A stretch of DNA of 64,000 bases, from positions 37,065,913 to 37,129,912 of the forward strand of contig NC_133106.1 of the NCBI RefSeq assembly GCF_022965805.1, written 5' to 3'. This document shows positions 56,560 through 64,000 of the stretch, piece by piece. The DNA comes from Primulina eburnea (lineage: Eukaryota > Streptophyta > Magnoliopsida > Lamiales > Gesneriaceae). Both the position numbers and the translations under genes were made by a program. Positions within the stretch are counted from its first letter, which is position 1; the number at the start of each line of letters is the position of its first letter. The notes below the pieces were generated by a model. It saw only the letters and a program-made list of their open reading frames with translations. It made no database searches and was not told where the DNA came from.

Positions 56560-59296
56560 ATGAACTTCACATCTCTGCTGTCCCCCAACTCTTCAAGTTC
56601 GCTTTCCCTCCGCATTTCACTACCCGTTCGGCCCTCCAATTATCACTCGCCGCCATCAGCATGCCTTAACGTGGACTTGCGAACACCCGATTTCAATCCA
56701 AATCCATTGATCCAAGCGAACAAGAGTGCAGAAATAATTGCCGAAGATAAGAAATTTATCGTGGGGACATATGCTAGGGCGCCGCTGGTGTTGTCAAGTG
56801 GTAAAGGGTGTAAGCTGTACGATGTTGAGGGACGAGAGTATCTAGACTTAACTTCTGGGATTGCTGTGAATGCCCTCGGTCATGGGGACCCGGATTGGGT
56901 GGCTGTGGTCACGCGGCAAGCTTCTATTCTAACTCATGTCAGCAATAATTATTACTCTGAACCACAGGTAATGTTTTTTTCCCGGTGTTTTTTGTTTAGT
57001 GTTTCATTCTGAGATAACGGGCTGCTTTATTTCTGGGAAAAAATTGAATTTGTGCTGTAGAATTTACTTTCAGTTGAAACTATCCAAATGTAAACATATC
57101 AAGTCTTGTGCAGTTTGTATCCAAAATTTTCTGAAAGCAAAATGTCATTTGATACTCTTTCCCCTTTTGATTTATATAATATAATAAAGTTGGGAGGATA
57201 AAAGGATAAATGCATTTGAATGTCTTATTCTACAAAGATTACCTTTTTTTTTATGATGATTACCTTTTACAACTATTACTTTGAGGAAGTGTTTGACCTA
57301 AAATTATGCAAGCCAAGTCCAAGAAGATGTATAAGCCGATATGATAGGAAAACAATTAATTATTCAAAATAATTTGAATGGGTCTGGTAGCGAGTAGTTC
57401 CGAGGAGAAGATCGTGAGAGGAGGTGTGGATAGTGACAGAAAGTGGAGAAACTCCCCGGAAGTTGAAACAAAAAAACAATTGACATACAGAGGATACACA
57501 ACTCAACATCCAAACACTTGAAAAACTCTTCGCAAAATTTCAATTTCATACTCATGCATTCTAGTCTTTTTATTAGATTTCTAAGTATTTTAGGACATCT
57601 TCATTTCACATTTCAGCAAGTTTTATTATAATTTTTATGTCTTGTGAATTCTTACTGATTTGTACATAATTATGTCAGGTGTTTATCAAAGTTATTTTAC
57701 ATTATTTCTCTTTGTTTTTGGGATATTATTTTCTTAGAATATTAGAACTTACAATCAAATTTGGTTCCTGCCGTTTGTATTCTTAGAATTTAAATTTTCA
57801 TTATTTTTCCTTCAAATCTATGCACTTATACCTTGCACACCCGCATCTACAAATTTTGTGCAAATAGGAAGCTGATTGTTTAATTGATGGCATAATGGAT
57901 TTTGATATGTCGGAGTTATTAGTTTGTTTCTATTACTTTTTATTTGTTACCAGAATGTTAACTGATAGTTGTAACTTCAGATAGAACTTGCGAAACATTT
58001 GGTTTCCGGCTCTTTCGCCGATCGAGTCTTCTTCTGCAATTCTGGAACTGAAGCTAATGAAGCTGCAGTTAAGTTTGCTAGAAAATTTCAAAAAACTCTG
58101 CGCCATGATAAGGAACCACCGACGGGGTTTATTGCCTTCACAAATTGCTTCCATGGAAGAACAATGGGTGCTCTTGCATTGACAAGCAAAGAGCATTATC
58201 GAACTCCGTTTGAACCTGTAATGCCTGGAGTCACTTTCTTGGAATATGGTGATATTCAAGCAGCTACAGAAGCAATTCAAAGTGGAAAGATTGCTGCAGT
58301 GTTTGTGGAACCACTTCAAGGAGAAGGCGGTATACATAGCGCGACAAAGGAATTTATCTCGTCACTCCGTGTGGCTTGTGATAATGTTGGGTGCCTTCTT
58401 GTATTTGATGAGGTAAAAGATTAATTTTAAAGATTTTATCATCACCCGTGCTTGATTAACCTCAATAATGCATTCTTGTGACCATTTATTTGTTAGAATT
58501 AAGATGTAGTTGTGTTGTTGTCACCGTGTTTTTCAATTGCTTGAATAGAACATGAGAGCAAAATACATATAGGGAGTAGAAAACAATTCATTTTTTAAAA
58601 AGCGTTTATTCATGTGTCTCAGATACTCTATATGATATTGTCCGGCATTAAAGTAGGAAATATGGCGTGGGTCATGAAAAAAGAAGTGATCTTGAAGTAT
58701 GCTCACAATGAACGACCGTTACTATGTCCTGGGTCATCTTGTGTTAATGCTCGCAGGTACAATGTGGCTTGGGCCGAACGGGGTATCTCTGGGCACACGA
58801 AACTTATGGCGTATACCCAGACATAATGACCCTTGCCAAGCCTCTTGCTGGAGGTCTTCCCATTGGCGCAGTTCTGATGACTGAAAAAGTTGCTGCAGCT
58901 ATAAACCACGGTGACCATGGTAGCACATTTGCTGGTAGCCCGCTTGTCTGTACTGCTGCAATTACAGTGCTGGACAAAATATCAAATCCTAGCTTTTTAT
59001 CTAGTGTCCGGGATAAAGGCAAGTATTTTAAAGATTCGTTAATCCAAAAGTTGGGAAAAAACTCACTCGTGAAAGAAATAAGAGGTTTAGGTCTCATCGT
59101 GGGTATGGAACTTGATGTATCTGCATCCCCTTTGGTCGATGCATGCCAACAATCGGGACTCCTTGTCCTGACTGCAGGGAAAGGAAATGTGGTTAGGATG
59201 GTCCCACCTTTAATTATCACGAAGCAGGAACTTGATCAAGCTATTGAGATCTTGGTCAGATGTATGCCTGTGCTCGATCAGCCTGTTAATCCTTAG
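56560..59296 (+). CDS. Acetylornithine aminotransferase, plastid (WIN1-like)
   Basis: Class III PLP aminotransferase that converts N-acetylglutamate semialdehyde to N-acetylornithine in plastid arginine synthesis. Three exons, 56560-56967, 57981-58412 and 58757-59296, all phase 0, encode 459 residues, the usual length. The first ~50 residues are Ser/Pro-rich with few acids, typical of a chloroplast transit peptide. Visible motifs: [18 protein letters not shown], the PLP phosphate-binding [49 protein letters not shown], and the Schiff-base lysine in TLAKPLAGG (Lys at about 308). The C-terminus [13 protein letters not shown] is also standard. Nothing abnormal in the frame. It is convergent with the minus-strand gene that ends at 60103. 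Confidence 0.95.
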
Positions 59297-60102
59297 TTTC
59301 TAGCGTGTCTCACTGGAATTTGAGAGTTCACGTGGTATCTGGTATATCAAATAATTAATGTAAAAGTGTTATTTGCGTTTCTTTCAGTTGTAAAAAGATG
59401 ATGGTCAAATTTAATCTGTGTTTTTTCAAAAATCATGTCCTAAAATGGTCATTAGGTACCTTACATTGGCCCCGTTTCTCGAATGTGTCAATTTTTTTTA
59501 TACGAAGTGTAGAGCGAGTGTGCATAGAACTTCTTGGAGCAAGTCCAGTTAGTTTACATGCTTACATCCCAATCATTTGGCAGTTTGTGTTCATCATTTT
59601 CGAAATTAAAAATTTTTGAAAATACCAAAAGCCTCTCTGCGATATTTTTTGCGTATATTATTGATTGCCGCAGAGATTCCAATGCCTAATTACTCTTGTT
59701 CTAGTTGCCAAATAACACGATTTGAATAACAAATTTTAAATCTATATACCATCAAGAAGATGCACAGGGATACACACGGTTGATTCACAGATTGACGCAT
59801 GCACGAAGCATTATCTAAAAAGGGAAACAATCTACATCTAGCCTCGAAACATTTCCAGAAAGGAAGTAGACATTGAAGAAAATAATATGACGTCATTTAA
59901 CAGTTGATCCGTTTGACAATTCCCTGGAACTTTCGTTCGCAACTAAATAAAAAGAATATATCCCAACTACAGGCAGTACTTTCATGTTGTAACATGTAAT
60001 TGACTCTCATCAGATAGTTACAGCAGTTTCGTTCTAAATCAAGGTTAGCCCTTATTCCACATCGGGATTCTGTCGTTATATTTGTTATTTCGTTTACTTA
60101 TT
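59297..60102. other. Convergent 3' region
   Basis: Contains the 3' UTRs of the aminotransferase (+) and of the coiled-coil gene (-). No further gene seen. Confidence 0.5.
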
Positions 60103-61945
60103 CTAGCTAACCTCACAAGCAACTTCTAGGTTGTGATCTTCCTCAAACGGCATGTTCAGGTCAGGAACCAGAAATTTAGGATTAAATGCAGCAATTTCCT
60201 TCTGTTTTAGAGCGGTACAATGGAGAAGAGCATCGCTGTTTAAGATTGGTGCTGCTACCATAGCAGGGATGGAATCAAAAGCTGTTTGCTTTTGCTGAAG
60301 TTGAACTGAAATCATTCCCTTGGTTACGGATGCCATTCCTCTATCATTATGGAGTTGCAGTTCAATCTGTGAAAAAGATCGTTCCAAGATGAGAAATGAG
60401 GGAAGGGAACAAAGGACCAAATTTTTTTATGTTTATGCTAAGCAGTCGTCATAGCTTTCCGGTGATAAAACCTTCTGCAAGACACCCTGATGATTACTTA
60501 TAGCATAAGCTTTATGTACAACTAGAGATAGCAGAAAAGTATGTGAATGAATATAATCATTAAAACTGAGAAAACCGGGAGTTCTAAAGTGACATTCAAC
60601 AAGCATAATAATATTCCAATACCAAGATATGGAAATGACAGAGAAGCACAAGAAATGAAGCATTCAGAGCTTAGCTATTTATGCAACTTACACTTCAAAT
60701 CTTCCACACGTCAGGAAAAAACAGTGAAGTCTATATTGAATCCAATTTGGAATTTTACATGATTTAGCAACTTTACAGGTAGATTTTGAAAAATGTCTCA
60801 TATCAGATGTATATTTATGCAAAGTTTACTTTATCCAAGTATACTTCAGGAGAAGACCACTGCCAAAACCTAGGCATATTTCTAAAAAGTCGCTACTAAA
60901 TTTCCAGTGCATATCCCGACCACCATGCATTATCTACTTGAGATCACATCCACTATCTGTACAATATAATACCATATAAATATTCATGAAAAGAAAGTAC
61001 ATCACATCATTTACATGAAGTAGTTTTGACAAAAGTCTAGTTTCTGAACCAAATGGAGCATTGATAAGAAAAAAAACCAAATGGAATAAACATAATAATT
61101 GGAAAAATGAGGGAGTTCAGGCAATTGCACCTTCGTCCTCTTCAAGCTTTCATTTGTAGCCCATTGTTTCTCCAATCTTAGGCGCAAGGATGCTATATCC
61201 TGAATAGTAAGAGGGTTCGTGCTTCAATATTTTTAGTTTTGAATGTGCATAAAATTTATGTTGGGGCATAAAAGCGACAAAAGTAGGTATCCTACTCTTT
61301 TCAACTCCCTTCTTTCTTTAACAAGCAAGTTTTCCTCTTCTTTGAGTTCAACCAATGTCTGCACATAAACACCATATACAGTAAAATCGTAAGAAGTCAA
61401 CTCCTGAAGGTTAATGCTGCTTCTTTTGTTATTCACCACTTTCTCAAATATTAAAGAGTACCACATTTTTTCGAGAACTATTAAAGAATCACTTTTGCAT
61501 GCATAAGCTATATAAATTTTAGCTTTCAGTCGACATGTAAACTTCACTTTGACAAAGAAATCCCGGTTCCTAAAAGCCGAATCAAGATCATGACTAATTA
61601 CACAAGCAAGGCAAGGCGTTCTTTTCAGCTCCGGGACCGGAACTGACATCACCAACTCAGTTATTTTTCTCAAAGTTGGAATAATTCACCTTTGTAATCA
61701 GCATCATACAGGTATTTCTAGAGTACATGACATCCAAAAAACATAACGACGGTGGTCAATGATTAAAGAAACTCTAAAACAGCAACTATTGTTTCTTACG
61801 ACTTAGTAACTGCATCGGTTATATTGAATGTTTGAGCTACCAAAGCATTTCTCGACATAAAATCTAAGCAAGCTTAATAACCAAATAGATTCACCTTCTT
61901 TTTTCGTGACCTCTTGAAGGAGGATTTCTCGCCGTCACCATTAGC
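60103..61945 (-). CDS. Coiled-coil nuclear protein with EAR-like DLNMP motif (5' end not found)
   Basis: Four minus-strand exons with correct GT-AG borders and consistent phase: 61945-61895, 61358-61296, 61199-61131, 60366-60103. They encode a basic start (GEKSSFKRSRKKK, a likely nuclear localisation signal), then TLVELKEEENLLVKERRELKR and DIASLRLRLEKQWATNESLKR, a coiled coil, then a variable region ending in LVPDLNMPFEEDHNLEVACEVS. DLNMP fits the DLNxxP EAR repressor consensus that binds TOPLESS-type proteins, although only sequence suggests it here. Exons upstream of 61945 encoding the true N-terminus were not identified, so the entry is partial. I recall similar unnamed plant proteins but cannot give a function. 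Confidence 0.6.
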
Positions 61946-64000
61946 CTGTAAGATAAAACACAATCCGTGAGTGATTCAGTGTATATCCAGTTTGTAGAGC
62001 TATTTTAACCATGGTGAAGTGTAATAGAAAGAACAATTTAATGTTCCTACATATGCGCCACGGGTGGCAATGTAACAAAAACCATTATAGACTTGTCCGT
62101 TTCTATAATTTTTGACAATTTTCTTACATATAAGTTGAAGTGAAAGAAAGTAGAGAAATGGTTGTTTGTTCATGGCCGGGACTTTTTATTTCTTTATGGT
62201 AACCAAAGGAGAAAAAAAGAATAGTACTCAAGGATATATTATTCATGAATAAACAGCCTACACAACTCAAGTTCCTGTTATGTACCAAGAATATTTAGAA
62301 AAAGATGTCTTGAGCAGATATAGGTATGTTTTGAAAGATGAATTGCCCTCATTTCTTGAGACGAGGAAACTGATCTAGCCCCAAATAAAGTACAAGGATT
62401 AAACAAAGACGTGGAAATGCAAATTAATCTAGGAACTCAAAGTTAGTTGAACTGTTGAAAACGTTGATTTGGCAACTCATTAGCAGCTTACAACCCATAG
62501 TTTGGTGACAAAAAGTGGACCCCCCCTCCGACTACAGAGCTAAACCCGCACCATGCACTTTTTCACACGTTTGCATCAAATCATATTCTACTCATTCTAT
62601 TATCCAAAAACATTCATATACAACTAACCTTTATTTGAAGAAATATCTAGTTTCCAGGAACTCAAAAAAAAAAGATACAGATCAAACAGGCGAAAAGAAA
62701 AATAGCCCACCATAATCAACCCTTCTCAGATAATTTAAAAGTAATATCTTAATCTGCGACTGCGTCGGAAAATCCAAGAAAAACGACTCAACCCATATTC
62801 CTTACTGGAAAATGTATGGTTTCTAACTTCCAAATCCTATTCGCTCCACTTGTCCATACATATACCTAAAATCTACACTGCTACGCCTAAGTATTTAACT
62901 TGATGCGACTTAATACACAATCAAACGCATTTACAGTCGATCCATATCGGGAAGCCTTAAAAAGTAAAGACACTCGTTCGTATCTCCTAAAACGAAACGA
63001 AATTTTAAATCACATATATAATATAATATAATATAATTATTGAAAAAAAGTGTGAATTGAACCAGATAAAAAAATCGAATCATCCTCTAGATTAAATTCC
63101 CATGTTGACCAAATGCTTACAAGAAGTCCTTTTTCCCCCTTTTCCAAGCCTGTTTAGAACAAGTATTTTTTCTCTCTTTTTGAAGCGACAAGTCTTTTTT
63201 ATTTCATTTACATTTCAACGGTGCCTCGGATTGTTCGCTTCGAGTGTACACACGTGGCACATGATGGTTAGATGATACAGACAAGCACAAACAGATAGAT
63301 ACATACATACATACATACATAATAACTAGACTGGATATATACTTGCTTATATGTTTGCCGAAAAATTAATAAAAAAAAAAAAGACTCGGGGTTCATGCTT
63401 CAGGCACATTGGATTTATCCCCTAATTTAATACTAACGAGACTTGAATTTCTTTATCTTTAAAAATAAAGAGTTCAACCACTAACAACACTCCACCAAAC
63501 AAAACGCAGACCTATGTCCCCACCACCGCTTAAACAGGGCACCATACCCCCTCCTCCATTGATCCCTATACTCAAAAAACCTTTCGAGTCAAATTATAAT
63601 ACTACTATACTATTAAAATAAAAATAAAAATAAAAATTAAATAAAAAAACCCACCTTCCACATATTATTCTTGTTCTGTTTTCTTGGGCAGTAAGCTCAG
63701 AAATTAGAAATTTATGGTCCAACAATTAGGGTTTAGGAACAAAGTTTGACTTAGCTGGCTTTCAGCCTAATCTAAGCTAATCTATATATATATATTTATA
63801 CTGAATCCACGAATTCTTAGTTAGATCCACTGTTTGGGTATCGGATCAGAGCGAGGCTAGAAACTTTCCAATATGTATGGTAGGAAAAATGAAACGACGC
63901 GAATGCCCTTCGATTCTGTCAACGGAAGATTAAATAAGGCGCATATTATTAATGGGAAGAAGATGTGCTGCTGATTGCTCAGCTAAAAAATTAAAGTGAA
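61946..64000. other. Right end of window, no callable gene
   Basis: Should contain the missing 5' exon(s) of the minus-strand coiled-coil gene, but I could not pick them. A CATA microsatellite sits at 63298-63320 and a short TA run near 63785. A minus-strand frame at about 63840-63925 could be the end of another gene, but support is weak. Confidence 0.35.
63298..63320. repeat. (CATA)n microsatellite
   Basis: About five to six tandem CATA units. Confidence 0.85.

Noticed and set aside
61233..61673. 146-residue minus-strand frame as an independent gene
   Set aside because: Only its 61296-61358 part is a genuine exon of the coiled-coil gene; the rest is intron read-through.
1..64000. CRISPR arrays, bacterial operons, rRNA
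   Set aside because: No spaced direct-repeat arrays, ribosome-binding sites or rRNA sequence; the window is plant nuclear DNA.

Overview
This is eukaryotic nuclear DNA from a flowering plant. The evidence is long introns with GT-AG borders (plus one GC-AG), AT-rich spacers full of small transposons, and plant-only gene families (TOPLESS-type co-repressor, type I vacuolar H+-pyrophosphatase, AVT6 transporter, defensin-like proteins, plastid acetylornithine aminotransferase). A dispersed ~150-180 bp repeat with GTGTGAGACGG ends makes me think of an asterid, perhaps Lamiales. That is inference from memory of similar repeats, not proof.

Layout. 1333-6799 (+): V-PPase gene of 8 exons whose open frame carries changes at normally invariant active-site positions. 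6994-9350: palindromes, a Helitron-like 3' end, a complete hAT-type MITE with 8-bp target duplication, and a complete 349-bp TRIM retrotransposon with 5-bp target duplication. 12444-13058 (+): tripolyphosphatase TTM3. 13572-14760 (+): two decaying defensin-like units. 16291-22604 (-): TOPLESS-related co-repressor of 25 exons, with a one-base phase problem at one junction. 23.5-34.1 kb: gene-poor, with MITEs, two LINE tails and a pair of inverted Helitron-like elements, one split by a LINE insertion. 34228-35661 (+): AVT6-type amino-acid transporter. 38211-38786 and 40081-40731 (+): tandem SAM-domain paralogues. 42109-42747 (-): serine-rich protein. 43775-51598 (-): one genome length of an endogenous pararetrovirus. 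51959-56044 (+): BRAP2/RING/ZnF-UBP ubiquitin ligase. 56560-59296 (+): acetylornithine aminotransferase. 60103-61945 (-): 3' part of a coiled-coil protein with an EAR-like DLNMP motif. The last ~2 kb has no gene I can call.

The most striking element is the pararetrovirus (Caulimoviridae). It is a single copy of about 7.78 kb, linearised inside the protease-reverse transcriptase gene, so the two halves of that gene lie at opposite ends and share an identical 42-bp terminal repeat. Four tightly coupled frames (movement protein, coat protein, protease-RT-RNase H, and a fourth protein with an RG-rich N-terminus), a promoter, a poly(A) signal and a tRNA-Met primer site are all recognisable.

The host genes do not form a pathway together. 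They are ordinary, independently transcribed plant genes, and most of the novelty lies in the mobile elements and in the decayed or altered gene copies.
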